Shown piece after piece: positions 33,843 to 42,868 of a stretch of DNA of 45,973 nucleotides. The stretch spans positions 1 through 45,973 of the forward strand of contig JANMKR010000025.1 of the NCBI GenBank assembly GCA_031372145.1, in the 5' to 3' direction. Position numbers and translations under genes: made by a program. The stretch is from CALMEC01 sp031372145 (GTDB taxonomy: Bacteria > Actinomycetota > Thermoleophilia > Miltoncostaeales > Miltoncostaeaceae). Position 1 is the stretch's first letter. Every line of letters begins with the position of its first letter. The notes beneath the pieces were generated by a model. That model searched no databases. It was not told where the DNA came from and saw only the letters and a list, made by a program, of their open reading frames with translations.

Positions 33843-33948
33843 CGTGTCTGTGACAAAAATGGACGAGGGCGCCGCGCGAAACGCGCGACGCGACTTCCAT
33901 TTTTCGCCCAGCGGGGCGGGCGTTTGCAACGCCCGCACAACTGACACC
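33843..33948 (+). repeat. 106-bp structured repeat, copy B
   Basis: This copy lies 75 bp upstream of the desulfurase-like start and about 100 bp downstream of the thrB stop. It has the same architecture as copy A: GTGTC/GACAC ends and a stem AAAAATGGA/TCCATTTTT (33855-33863 with 33896-33904) enclosing a GC-rich hairpin with loop AAA. The final GGGCGTTTGCAACGCCC hairpin is identical (33918-33934). The first stem differs in sequence from copy A but stays paired on both sides, a compensatory change. Confidence 0.82.
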
Positions 33949-34047
33949 AGTTTTCCCCAAACCCATTGTCGCGAAACGGATCACGAGGTGATGGGAAGGG
34001 TCGAATCTGCGCCGCTGTGGCGTGTTACAAAGTCGGCACGGAGCTCG

Positions 34048-34999
34048 TCACCCGACGGCCTTCGCCAGACGTGCGTCCGGGCCCTCCACCCACCGGGCGC
34101 GAATACCGCCGGGGGCGACCCGCAGGACGCTGACGTCGGCAGCCACGCCTGCCTCGAACAGCGCGGCCGATGCACGGTCGGCCACGGCAGCTGCGTCGGC
34201 GCGCCGACACCACAGGAGCATCGTCGGACCCGACCCCGAGATCGTCACCCCCAGGCATCCGCAGTCACCACAGAGGTTGCGGAGGATGTCGATGCCAGGG
34301 ACGAGCGGCGCGCGATACGGCTCGTGCAAACGGTCCTCGAGCAAGACCGGCAGATCGTCGAGTTCGCCGCGCTCCAGCGCCAGTACGAGACCAATCGCCC
34401 GCGCCAAGGTGTCGACAGCATCCGCATGGGGCACCTCAGCAGGCAAGGCATCGCGGGCCGTGGCGGTCGAGACGCGCTCCTTCGGCACCACTGTGACGAA
34501 CAACAGATCCTCGGGCGCCGCGATCTGCACCGCCCGGACGTCAGGCCCCACGGCGACGATGCCTCCGAGGATGCACGCGCCGGCGTTGTCGGCGTGTCCT
34601 TCGATCGCGCTTGCACGCCGCAGCAGCTCATCCGGTGCCCAGCGGTGGGCGCCGAGTGCATTGGCCGCGACCAGTCCCGCGCAGGCCGCAGCCGCCGAAG
34701 AACCAAGCCCGCGCCCGAGCGGAATCCGGTTGTTGCATTCGACGATCAGGCCGTCCAGCGAGTCGAGCCCCTGCAACATCGATTGGCAGACCAAGTTCTC
34801 GGCGCTCTCGGGCACCTCGCCCGCACCTTCGCCCCTGACATGCACCTCGAGCGGGCCTGGCCGCCGCGTGACGATGACCTCGTTGGTCAGGTCCAGGGCG
34901 AGCGCCAGCGCGTCGAATCCCGGTCCGAGGTTGGCCGACGTCGCCGGCGCGACGATGCGGAGTGATTCAGGCGAGGAGGGCCTCGGCGATGACGATCAT
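34048..34999 (-). CDS. thrB: Homoserine kinase, apparent 5' frameshift
   Basis: This GHMP kinase phosphorylates homoserine for threonine synthesis. Motifs are IVAPATSANLGPGFDALALAL, the ATP loop PLGRGLGSSAAAACAGLVAAN and the C-terminal GVTISGSGPTMLL. The conserved N-terminus has no start codon in its own frame; that frame runs back into the lysA stop. ATG 34999 overlaps the lysA stop as ATGA, but its frame ends after 10 codons. Dropping one C near 34970 (GCC TGA becoming GCT GAA) yields a smooth N-terminus MIVIAEALLAESLRIVAPAT. So I read this as one gene with a one-base insertion, probably a sequence error. Confidence 0.85.
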
Positions 35000-36300
35000 G
35001 GGAGCTCCCGGGCAAACAGGTCGTCATACGTCTCACGCCTGGTCACGACCCGCGCGGCTCCGTTGTCGACGAACACCACCGGTGCGCGCGTCACGCCGTT
35101 GTAGTTGGACGCCATCGAGACGCCATACGCACCGGTCGCCGGAATGCACACCAGGTCGCCGACACGCACCTGAGGCAAGCTGGCTGCGTCGACCAGCACA
35201 TCGCCGCTCTCGCAATGCTTGCCGACCAGGCGGAACGTGCCCGTCGACTCCTCGTCGGCTCGGTTGGCCAACAGTGGTTCGTAGACGGCTCCATAGAGCA
35301 TCGGCCGCAAGAGGTCGCTCATTCCGCCGTCCACTGCGGCGTAGGTTCGCACACCGGGGATGTCCTTGACCGTGCCGACGCGGTAGACGGTCACCCCCGC
35401 GCGGGCCACCAAGCTACGACCCGGCTCGATCTGCACCCGCGGCATCGGCACGCCGACCCGCGCCCATTCCCGCGCGACTGCCTCCATCACGACATCGGCG
35501 TAGCGCTCGATCGACGGAGGCTGGTCGGCGTGTGTGTACGCCACCCCGAGCCCGCCACCCAGGTTGATCGTCGTCAGGTCGGCGGCGCCGACCGCAACGA
35601 CGAGGTCCGCGACCGCAGCAGCCGCGGCAGGGTAGCTGCCCAATTCGAAGATCTGTGAACCGATGTGGCAATGCAAACCGGTCAGGTCGATGCCCCCGGC
35701 CGCCCGGCACGCGGCGACGGCCGCCTCAGCGGCACCGCCCTCGATCCCAAAGCCGAACTTGGAGTCGAGCTGACCCGTCGAAATATACGAATGTGTGGAT
35801 GGCTTGACCCCCGGGGTGACGCGGATCAGCACCCGCTGACGCGCCCCCCGGTCCTGTGCAATCCGGTCGAGCAGGGCGATTTCGTCGAACGAGTCGACGA
35901 CGATCGTCGCGACGCCCGCGTCGAGGGCCTGCCTGATCTCGTCCGCATCCTTGTTGTTGCCGTGCATCTCGATCCGCCCGGGTACGAAGCCCGCCCGCAA
36001 CGCCGCCTGCAGCTCGCCTCCCGACGCCACGTCGATCGAGAGCCCTTCCTCGAGCGCGATCCGCAACATCGCAAGCCCAAAGTACGCCTTGCTGGCGTAG
36101 ATGATCTCGACGTCTGGCGCGTGCGCGCGAAACGCGTTGACGTACGCGCGCGCGGTGGCGCGCAGGGCGCCCTCGTCGTAGACCACAAGCGGGGTTCCGT
36201 GCGCTTCGGCGAGGCGCACGAGGTCACACCCGCCGATCGCGAGGTGCCCGTCCGGAGTGATCGCCGCAGAGGGCGGGAGCACCTGTTCAAGGGCAGTCAT
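34996..36300 (-). CDS. lysA: Diaminopimelate decarboxylase
   Basis: This PLP fold-type III enzyme makes L-lysine from meso-DAP. It has 434 residues with the PLP lysine in IIYASKAYFGLAML, the glycine-rich phosphate site NLGGGLGVAYTH, and the catalytic cysteine pattern KHCESGDVL. It sits between hom and thrB in an aspartate-family set, 63 bp downstream of hom. DAP as substrate agrees with the MurE DNPR motif in the dcw cluster. Confidence 0.95.
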   Translation of the reverse strand: MTALEQVLPPSAAITPDGHLAIGGCDLVRLAEAHGTPLVVYDEGALRATARAYVNAFRAHAPDVEIIYASKAYFGLAMLRIALEEGLSIDVASGGELQAALRAGFVPGRIEMHGNNKDADEIRQALDAGVATIVVDSFDEIALLDRIAQDRGARQRVLIRVTPGVKPSTHSYISTGQLDSKFGFGIEGGAAEAAVAACRAAGGIDLTGLHCHIGSQIFELGSYPAAAAAVADLVVAVGAADLTTINLGGGLGVAYTHADQPPSIERYADVVMEAVAREWARVGVPMPRVQIEPGRSLVARAGVTVYRVGTVKDIPGVRTYAAVDGGMSDLLRPMLYGAVYEPLLANRADEESTGTFRLVGKHCESGDVLVDAASLPQVRVGDLVCIPATGAYGVSMASNYNGVTRAPVVFVDNGAARVVTRRETYDDLFARELP

Positions 36301-36363
36301 CGACCGCGGGACGGTACCAGATCGAGCCCTGCAGGCGTGTCGCGGACAGGCGGAGCGGAGGCG

Positions 36364-37686
36364 CTACGCCAACTTTTCCATGCGCAGCGAGACAACAGGC
36401 CCGACGCTGGCGGGGAGGGCTTCGATCTTGGCGATCGCCGCGCGGACGTCGCGTTCGATGCATTCGTGGGTCAGGAGCACGACGGACGCCCGCCCTTGCT
36501 CACCCGGCTCGCGCTGCAGTGCAGCATCGATCGAGATGTGTTCATCCGCGAGGATGCGGGTGACATCAGCCAAGACACCCGGTTCGTCGGCGACCTGCAG
36601 GCGCAGGTAGTAGCCGCTCGTCACCTCGGTAATCGACAGCACCGGGATGTCGGTCACGCGGTCCGGCTGGAACGCGAGGTGCGGCACGCGGTGCTCGGGG
36701 TCGGCGGTGATCAGCCGGGCGATGTCGACCAGGTCCGCGATGACCGCCGACGCCGTCGGCTGTGCGCCGGCTCCAGCCCCGTAGTACAGGGTCGGTCCGA
36801 CTGCGTCGCCTTGAACCAGCACGGCGTTCATGACGCCTTCCACGTTGGCGATGAGCCGTGACGCTGGAATCAGTGTCGGATGGACGCGCAGCTCCACCCC
36901 ATCCGGGCGGCGCCGGGTGATGCCCAGCAGCTTGACCCGGTAGCCCAGCTCCTCGGCGTAGCGGATGTCGGTGGGCTCGATCGTGGTGATGCCCTCGACG
37001 TGCGCCTGGTCGAACCGCACGGGGATTCCGAACGCCATCGCCGACATCAGCGACAGCTTGTGCGCCGCGTCGATGCCCTCGATGTCGAACGTGGGGTCCG
37101 CCTCGGCGTACCCGTTGGCCTGAGCGTCGGCGAGGGCCGAGGCGAAGTCCACGCCACGGCTGCGCATCTCGGAAAGGATGAAGTTGGTGGTGCCGTTGAT
37201 GATTCCGGCGATCCACTCGATGCGGTTGGCGACCAGGCCCTCGCGCAGCGCCTTGATGATCGGGATGCCACCGCCGACGGCCGCCTCGAACGCCACCATT
37301 ACGTCGTTGTCGAGCGCCGCCTGAAAGATCTCGTTGCCGTGGACCGCCAGCAGCGCCTTGTTCGCCGTCACCACGTGTTTGCCGTGGCCGATCGCCTCGA
37401 GCGTCAGGGCCTTGGCGATGCCAGAGCCGCCGATGAGTTCGATGACGATGTCGATGTCCGGGTCGCTGACCACCGACGACGCGTCGTCGGTGACGTCGAC
37501 CTCGGGGCCGGTCAGCTTGCGCGCCAGTTCCAGATCAAGGTCCGCAACGCGCGTGATCACGAGCGGCCGGCCGACACGGCGCGTGATCTCGTCCTGGTTG
37601 CGCGTGAGGACCTCGTAGGTGCCGCCACCCACCGTCCCGATCCCGAGAAGGCCGATCCGCACAGGTGTCTGGTCCGAGATGCTCAC
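36364..37686 (-). CDS. hom: Homoserine dehydrogenase
   Basis: This NAD(P)-dependent enzyme reduces aspartate semialdehyde to homoserine. It has 440 residues with the Rossmann motif IGLLGIGTVGGGTYEVL, the catalytic domain with NGTTNFILSEMRSRG, and a C-terminal ACT domain (YYLRLQVADEPGVLADVTRI) that usually gives threonine feedback. The GTG start at 37686 precedes the Rossmann motif by 10 residues. It is first in the hom-lysA-thrB set. Confidence 0.95.
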   Translation of the reverse strand: MSISDQTPVRIGLLGIGTVGGGTYEVLTRNQDEITRRVGRPLVITRVADLDLELARKLTGPEVDVTDDASSVVSDPDIDIVIELIGGSGIAKALTLEAIGHGKHVVTANKALLAVHGNEIFQAALDNDVMVAFEAAVGGGIPIIKALREGLVANRIEWIAGIINGTTNFILSEMRSRGVDFASALADAQANGYAEADPTFDIEGIDAAHKLSLMSAMAFGIPVRFDQAHVEGITTIEPTDIRYAEELGYRVKLLGITRRRPDGVELRVHPTLIPASRLIANVEGVMNAVLVQGDAVGPTLYYGAGAGAQPTASAVIADLVDIARLITADPEHRVPHLAFQPDRVTDIPVLSITEVTSGYYLRLQVADEPGVLADVTRILADEHISIDAALQREPGEQGRASVVLLTHECIERDVRAAIAKIEALPASVGPVVSLRMEKLA

Positions 37687-37731
37687 GACGCGGAAGGCTA
37701 CATGCGCACATCCTTGGCGCCGTGCGGCGGG

Positions 37732-38664
37732 TCAGCGCGGTGGCGCCACGGTCCCTCGATCGATCGTGTGAATACGTTCGGTCGCGTGCTCGGTCTGCAA
37801 CGTCGTGTGGGTGATCGCGAACCGGTCGCCCAACAGCCGCTCCAGCTCACGCGTACGAAGGTGACAGTCCTCGTGCCGGTCGACGATCACGTGGGCCGAG
37901 AGCGCCGCGAACCCGGACGTGACCTCCCAAACGTGCAGGTCGTGCACCTCCACCACCCCGGGATGTCCGGCCATGACGCGTCCGATCTCGTCCGGGTCCA
38001 GGCCTTCGGGCGCAGCTTCGAGCAACACCCGTCCGGTCGCCCGCAGGAGTCCCCACGCGGAGCGCAGCATCAGCACGGCGACGGCGAGCGCCGCGATCGC
38101 ATCGGCTCGATCAGCCCCCGTCGCCAGAATGACCGCCCCGGCGATCAAGGCCGCAATCGAGCCGAGGAGGTCCATCAGCACGTGTTGGTAGCTCCCCTCG
38201 ATGTTGAGGCTGCGCCGATCTGCGCCGTGCAGGACCCACAGCGCCCCAACGTTGACCAGGGCGCCAATCGCCGCGACAACCAACACCGACGCGCCTGCGA
38301 CATCAGGCGGATCGATCAACCGGCGCACGCCCTCGTAGATGACGAGACCGGCCAGCACGAGCAGCGTCACCCCGTTGGCCTGAGCGGAGAGGATCTCGAC
38401 GCGCCGCAGTCCGAACGTCAGCGCGCCCCCGGCCGGACGCGCCGCCAGCCGCAACGCGATGAGCGACAACCCGAGCGCGATCGCATCGACGAGCATGTGG
38501 CCCGCGTCGGCGAGCAGCGCGACCGACGAGGCCAGGATTCCGGCGACGACCTCGACGACCAGGAACACCAGGATGAGCGTGAGGACCACGGCCAGGCGCC
38601 GGCCGGTGGCGTCACCGTGCCCGTGGTGATGATGCGCATGCGTCGTGTGGTCGTGCGCGTCCAC
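37732..38664 (-). CDS. Cation diffusion facilitator (Zn/Co/Cd efflux)
   Basis: This 310-residue CDF transporter (CzcD type) exports divalent metals with proton antiport. It has a His-rich cytosolic head (THAHHHHGHG), six membrane segments, the metal-site motifs DAGHMLVDA in helix 2 and YQHVLMDLLGS in helix 5, and a C-terminal metal-binding domain (VHDLHVWEVTSGFAALSAHV). GTG 38664 places the His-rich patch right at the N-terminus. It is likely monocistronic; 45 bp separate it from the hom start. Confidence 0.92.
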   Translation of the reverse strand: MDAHDHTTHAHHHHGHGDATGRRLAVVLTLILVFLVVEVVAGILASSVALLADAGHMLVDAIALGLSLIALRLAARPAGGALTFGLRRVEILSAQANGVTLLVLAGLVIYEGVRRLIDPPDVAGASVLVVAAIGALVNVGALWVLHGADRRSLNIEGSYQHVLMDLLGSIAALIAGAVILATGADRADAIAALAVAVLMLRSAWGLLRATGRVLLEAAPEGLDPDEIGRVMAGHPGVVEVHDLHVWEVTSGFAALSAHVIVDRHEDCHLRTRELERLLGDRFAITHTTLQTEHATERIHTIDRGTVAPPR

Positions 38665-38690
38665 ACCCTCAGCGTACTGCCCCGACCGGC

Positions 38691-39194
38691 CTACCCGACG
38701 CCGCAAATCCAGCGGTCGTCGTCACGCCGCGCACTGGGCTCACCCGGAGGCGGGAACCATGAGCGAAACGTGAATGCATCCGGCGTCGGGCCGCGCTCCT
38801 CCAGCTGGGCAAGGCGGGCCGTGGCCTCGTCGATGGTTGGCAACGTCCCGGCGGGAATCCACCACAGGACCAGGTATGCCTGCGCCATCCGCTCGAACCA
38901 CTCGCGCCGACCACGCATCACCTCGACGTGATCACCGCGATAGACGAACTCGCGCAGTGCCGTCAGCGACTGCCAGACGCTCATGTTGACAAGGACCTGA
39001 TCGTCATCCCAGGGTCGCATGGCCGTGGCATTGCCGTCCTCGGTTTGCAGGCGCCACACGAATCCGGGCGCCGCATCCGCAATTGCATTGATCGGATCGA
39101 GCGCCGCGACGAAGCCCGCCAGTTGTGGCGAATCGAGCGGCGCAAGCAGCCGCGCGATGTTGACCTGCACCAAGTGGTAGCGCGGGTCGCTCAT
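38691..39194 (-). CDS. DUF3291 family protein
   Basis: This 167-residue protein of unknown function has the typical DUF3291 pattern: YHLVQVNIARLLAPLDSPQL at the N-terminus, GFVWRLQTEDGNATA in the middle, and NMSVWQSLTALREFVYRGDH before a C-terminal tryptophan-rich tail. DUF3291 has a ferredoxin-like dimeric alpha/beta barrel look. It is likely monocistronic. Confidence 0.8.
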   Translation of the reverse strand: MSDPRYHLVQVNIARLLAPLDSPQLAGFVAALDPINAIADAAPGFVWRLQTEDGNATAMRPWDDDQVLVNMSVWQSLTALREFVYRGDHVEVMRGRREWFERMAQAYLVLWWIPAGTLPTIDEATARLAQLEERGPTPDAFTFRSWFPPPGEPSARRDDDRWICGVG

Positions 39195-39225
39195 CAGGTG
39201 AAGGTACGTTGACCTGGCTCGTGCG

Positions 39226-39645
39226 TCAACTCAACCGGCGTTCGAGCGCGCGGTGGTCGGGCTCGCAGAAGCCGAACTTGCGGTATAGGTCATGCGCGTC
39301 TTCGGTATGAAGGATCCATTTGAGCCCGGCAAGGTCGGCCCCGTCGACCGCCTCTTCGACGAGTGCCCGCCCGAGGCCCTGCCCCTGGAACGCCGGCAGC
39401 ACGAACACGTCGCACAGGTATGCGACCGTCAGGCCGTCCGACACCACCCGTGCAAAGCCAACCTGGATCCCGGTCCGGTAGAGCCCGACGACCCGATACG
39501 ACTGTTCGATCGTCTGGATGACGAACGCACGCGTGCGCCCACGTCCCCAATACGACCAGTCGGCGAGATACCGCCACACAACATCCGGATCGATACGCGC
39601 AGGGTCGTCATCCAACTCGAACCCGGGTGCGGGCGCCTCACCCAT
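39226..39645 (-). CDS. GNAT family N-acetyltransferase
   Basis: This 139-residue GNAT acetyltransferase has the acetyl-CoA loop in VFVLPAFQGQGLGRALVEEA (Q/RxxGxG/A pattern) and the C-terminal ALERRLS. The substrate is not evident. It starts at ATG 39645, two bases after the cystathionine gamma-synthase stop, so it is probably co-transcribed with the transsulfuration genes. Confidence 0.87.
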   Translation of the reverse strand: MGEAPAPGFELDDDPARIDPDVVWRYLADWSYWGRGRTRAFVIQTIEQSYRVVGLYRTGIQVGFARVVSDGLTVAYLCDVFVLPAFQGQGLGRALVEEAVDGADLAGLKWILHTEDAHDLYRKFGFCEPDHRALERRLS

Positions 39646-39647
39646 GG

Positions 39648-40823
39648 CTAGCTCGCGGAACGCCGGGAGCCCGCTCGATCGAGCATCGTGGTGAGGTCAC
39701 GCAGGAGGTCATCGGCGTGTTCGATGCCGACCGACAGTCGGATCAGGTCGTCGGGGATCTCAAATCCGGAGCCGGCGAGTGACGCGTGTGTCATGGCGCC
39801 GGGGTGTTCGATCAGGCTCTCGACTCCGCCGAGGCTCTCGCCGAGTGTCCATACCCCGGTCGGCCCGGTCAGGGCCGCGTCGGCGCCGGCCTGCCCGCCG
39901 TGGACGCGGAACGAGATCATCCCGCCGAAGTCCGACATCTGGCGGGCGGCCGCCTCGTGGCTGGCGTGATTGGGAAGGCCCGGGTAGAAGACCTCGCGCA
40001 CGGCCGGGTGGGTGACCAGTTGCTCGACGATGTGGCGTGCGTTCTCGCAATGGCGGTCCATCCGGACGGCCAGCGTCTTGACGCCGCGCAGCGTGAGGAA
40101 GCAATCGAGTGGACCCGGTACCGCGCCGACGCCGTTCTGTACAAAGCGCAGGCGCTCGGCCACCGCTTTGTCGCGCGTGCCGACGAACCCGCCGACCACG
40201 TCCGAGTGTCCGCCGATGTATTTGGTCGTCGAGTGGACCACCAGGTCGGCCCCCAGCACGAGCGGTTGCTGCAGATAGGGGCTCGCGAACGTGTTGTCCA
40301 CGACCAACATCGCTCCGGCCGCGTTCGCGAGCCGGGCGATCTCGCGAATATCGACGACCTTGAGCAACGGGTTCGACGGCGTCTCGATCCAGACCAGATC
40401 GGTGGGCTCGACCAGGGCTTCGGCTGCGATGGCTGGATCGGCCAGATCGGCGTAGGCGAATCGGTAGCCCTTGGGCTCGAGCAGCTTCGAGAACAACCGG
40501 TAGGTGCCGCCGTAGACGTCGTTGATCGCGACCGTCCGTCCACCCGGCGGGATCAGCTCCATGATCGCGCTGATCGCGCCCATGCCCGACGAGAAGCACA
40601 CGCCGTGGTCGGCCTCCTCGAGCGATGCCAGGCACGCCTCAAGCGCGGTGCGGGTCGGGTTGATCGTGCGGGCGTAGTCGTGGCCGCCGCGCATCGCGCC
40701 CACGCCGTCCTGCGCATAGGTGGACGTCTGGTAGATCGGGACGCTGACAGCCCCCGTCTGCGGATCGGGCTCCTGCCCTGCGTGGATCGCCCGGGTCTCG
40801 AACTCCATGGAGTCGCCGCTCAT
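39648..40823 (-). CDS. Cystathionine gamma-synthase/lyase-type PLP enzyme
   Basis: This Cys/Met-metabolism PLP enzyme has 391 residues. The PLP lysine is in HSTTKYIGGHSDVVGG; other motifs are YARTINPTRTALEACLASLE and the C-terminal SLGGVESLIEHPGAMTH. It is either a gamma-synthase or a gamma-lyase; the sequence alone does not separate them. The 4-bp overlap with the cystathionine beta-synthase gene suggests that together they convert homocysteine to cysteine or the reverse. Confidence 0.9.
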   Translation of the reverse strand: MSGDSMEFETRAIHAGQEPDPQTGAVSVPIYQTSTYAQDGVGAMRGGHDYARTINPTRTALEACLASLEEADHGVCFSSGMGAISAIMELIPPGGRTVAINDVYGGTYRLFSKLLEPKGYRFAYADLADPAIAAEALVEPTDLVWIETPSNPLLKVVDIREIARLANAAGAMLVVDNTFASPYLQQPLVLGADLVVHSTTKYIGGHSDVVGGFVGTRDKAVAERLRFVQNGVGAVPGPLDCFLTLRGVKTLAVRMDRHCENARHIVEQLVTHPAVREVFYPGLPNHASHEAAARQMSDFGGMISFRVHGGQAGADAALTGPTGVWTLGESLGGVESLIEHPGAMTHASLAGSGFEIPDDLIRLSVGIEHADDLLRDLTTMLDRAGSRRSAS

Positions 40824-42208
40824 CGGCTGTGCGCCAGGAACTCGAGCAGGTCCGTTCGCGTCAGCACGCCTGCCGCAGTTCCGCCATCTGAGACGACCAC
40901 CGCGGGCTGGGCTTGCAGGTCACCGTAGATCTCCTCGATTTGCTGATCCGAGCGGATGATGCGAAGCGGGGCGGCCATGGCCTGGGTCACCGGCAGCTGC
41001 AGGACGTCGGGCCCTTCGCGGAAGACGCGGTCCAGCAGTTCCCGTTCAAGCACCGAACCCACGATCTGGTCGAGCGCGCATGGGAAGCAGTCGCCGTTGG
41101 CCATGACGGGAATCTGCGAGATGCCGTAGCGCTGCAGAAGCGCGATGGCCTCGCCCACCTTCTGGTCGGCCGCGACGGACACGACGCTGGGAATGCCGGG
41201 CTCTTCCTCGCGCTTGGCCCGCAACAGCTGAGCGACCGTGGCGGCGGGCGCGGGTCGTTCGAGCATGCCGTGCTCGCGCAGCCACTCGTCGTTGAACACC
41301 TTGGACAGATAGGGCCGCCCACCGTCAGGCAGGATCACGAGCACCGTCTTGGTGGGCGGAAGCTCCGCAGCGACCTGGATCGCGGCGTGCAGGGCAAGCC
41401 CCGCGGAGCCGCCGATCAGGATCCCCTCGTTGCGGGCCATCAGCCGCGCCGTTGCGAACGAGTCACGGTCGGAAACGGTGATCCACCGGTCGATGACCGT
41501 GGGATCGAACGCGGTGGGCCAGAAGTCCTCCCCCACCCCCTCCACCAGGTACGGCTTGATCACATCGGTGGAGTAGATCGAACCGTCGGGATCGGCGCCG
41601 ACGATCTCGATCGACGGCTTCTGTTCCTTCAGGTACCGCCCCACGCCGGTCGCGGTCCCGCCGGTGCCTACGCCCAACACGACCACGTCCAGATCGTCGC
41701 CCATCTGGTCCCAGATCTCGGGCCCCGTGGTCGCGTAGTGCGCCGCCGGGTTGGACTGGTTGTGGTACTGGTTGGGGTTGAAGGCGTTCGGAATTTCCTC
41801 GCTCAGCCGCTTGGACTGGGAGTAGTAGCTCGCAGGGTCGTCGGGCTCGACATTGGTGGGGCACACCACCACCTCGGCGCCGAACGCCCGCAGCAGCGAG
41901 ATCTTCTCGTGCGACATCTTGTCCGGCATCACGAAGATGCACCGGTACCCGCGCTGGGCGGCGACCATGGCCAGGCCCACGCCGGTATTACCCGAGGTCG
42001 GCTCGACGATGACGCCACCGGGTTTGAGCAACCCGTCGCGCTCGGCCTGCTCGATCATCGGAAGCCCGATGCGGTCCTTGATCGAACCACCGGGATTCAT
42101 ATATTCGAGCTTGGCCAGCAACCGTGCCCCACCGGGGGGCTGCAGTGCGGGAAGCCGCACGATCGGTGTGTTGCCAACGAGGTCCAACACGGTCGGGAAC
42201 TCGCGCAT
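40820..42208 (-). CDS. cbs: Cystathionine beta-synthase with CBS-domain pair
   Basis: This PLP fold-type II enzyme joins serine and homocysteine. The 462-residue protein has the PLP lysine in NPGGSIKDRIGLPMIEQAE, the EPTSGNTGVGLAMVAAQRG loop, and from about residue 330 two C-terminal CBS domains (AIALLQRYGISQIPVM; VTQAMAAPLRIIRSDQQIEEI) that usually bind adenosyl ligands and regulate. It starts at ATG 42208, divergent from the first ECF sigma gene, with a 90-bp gap. Confidence 0.93.
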   Translation of the reverse strand: MREFPTVLDLVGNTPIVRLPALQPPGGARLLAKLEYMNPGGSIKDRIGLPMIEQAERDGLLKPGGVIVEPTSGNTGVGLAMVAAQRGYRCIFVMPDKMSHEKISLLRAFGAEVVVCPTNVEPDDPASYYSQSKRLSEEIPNAFNPNQYHNQSNPAAHYATTGPEIWDQMGDDLDVVVLGVGTGGTATGVGRYLKEQKPSIEIVGADPDGSIYSTDVIKPYLVEGVGEDFWPTAFDPTVIDRWITVSDRDSFATARLMARNEGILIGGSAGLALHAAIQVAAELPPTKTVLVILPDGGRPYLSKVFNDEWLREHGMLERPAPAATVAQLLRAKREEEPGIPSVVSVAADQKVGEAIALLQRYGISQIPVMANGDCFPCALDQIVGSVLERELLDRVFREGPDVLQLPVTQAMAAPLRIIRSDQQIEEIYGDLQAQPAVVVSDGGTAAGVLTRTDLLEFLAHSR

Positions 42209-42267
42209 GGAATGATGTTACTGCGCCCGAGGCCAGGCAGGCCGGTTTTCGCTTGGGCGTCGGTGGC

Positions 42268-42298
42268 GTAGCGTTTTGGCGACGGGACGCGAATACGG
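42268..42298 (+). promoter_or_regulatory. Predicted ECF-type promoter of sigma module 1
   Basis: GTAGCGTTTT at 42268 and CGAATACGGG at 42290 start 22 bp apart, as do GTAACTTTCC and CGAAGTACGGG before module 2. The shared spacing and bases before each sigma gene suggest that each sigma reads its own promoter. The start codon follows within a few bases, so transcripts would be leaderless or nearly so. Confidence 0.45.
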
Positions 42299-42868
42299 GT
42301 GATGGCACAACGAACCGACGGCGAGCTCCTCCGCGTCGCCAAGGATGATGCTGCGGCGTTCGCCGAGTTCGTCGCGCGCCATCAACTCCCTCTCGCCCGC
42401 TATGCGACCCGACGCCTCGGGCCGACAATGACCGACGACATCGTCAACGAGACGTTCGCCATCGCATACCAACGCCGCGACCGATTCGACCCGGGACGCG
42501 GAGACGCCCGGGTATGGCTGTTCGGAATCGCCACCAACCTGATCCGCCGCCACGCCCGCCGTGAAGCCAAGACGCTGCGGGCATACGCACGCAGCGGGAT
42601 TGATCCGGTCGCCGCGCCGCAAACACGCGCACCGGCCATCGACTCAGCACTGGCAGGCGCCTTGGCGGCCCTACGGCCTCAGTTTCGGGACGTGCTCTTC
42701 CTGCACGCGGTGGCTGAGCTGTCACACGACGAGATCGCCGCGGCCATGGGCATCCCGGTCGGAACCGCACGTGGCTGGTTGTCCCGTGCCCGGGTGGCCG
42801 CGGCAAAAGAGTTGCGCACACACGTCGGCGACGCCACCGACCCGACACCCCAAGGAGTTGAACCGTGA
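42299..42868 (+). CDS. ECF RNA polymerase sigma factor 1
   Basis: This 189-residue extracytoplasmic-function sigma factor has region 2 (ARYATRRLGPTMTDDIVNETF; WLFGIATNLIRRHARRE) and region 4 (FRDVLFLHAVAELSHDEIAAAMGIPVGTARGWLSRARVA). Start GTG 42299 or ATG 42302 cannot be separated; both follow the predicted promoter. The stop overlaps the membrane partner's GTG by 4 bp, the usual coupling of sigma and its regulator. It is clearly paralogous to the sigma factor at 44632. Confidence 0.92.
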   Translation: MMAQRTDGELLRVAKDDAAAFAEFVARHQLPLARYATRRLGPTMTDDIVNETFAIAYQRRDRFDPGRGDARVWLFGIATNLIRRHARREAKTLRAYARSGIDPVAAPQTRAPAIDSALAGALAALRPQFRDVLFLHAVAELSHDEIAAAMGIPVGTARGWLSRARVAAAKELRTHVGDATDPTPQGVEP

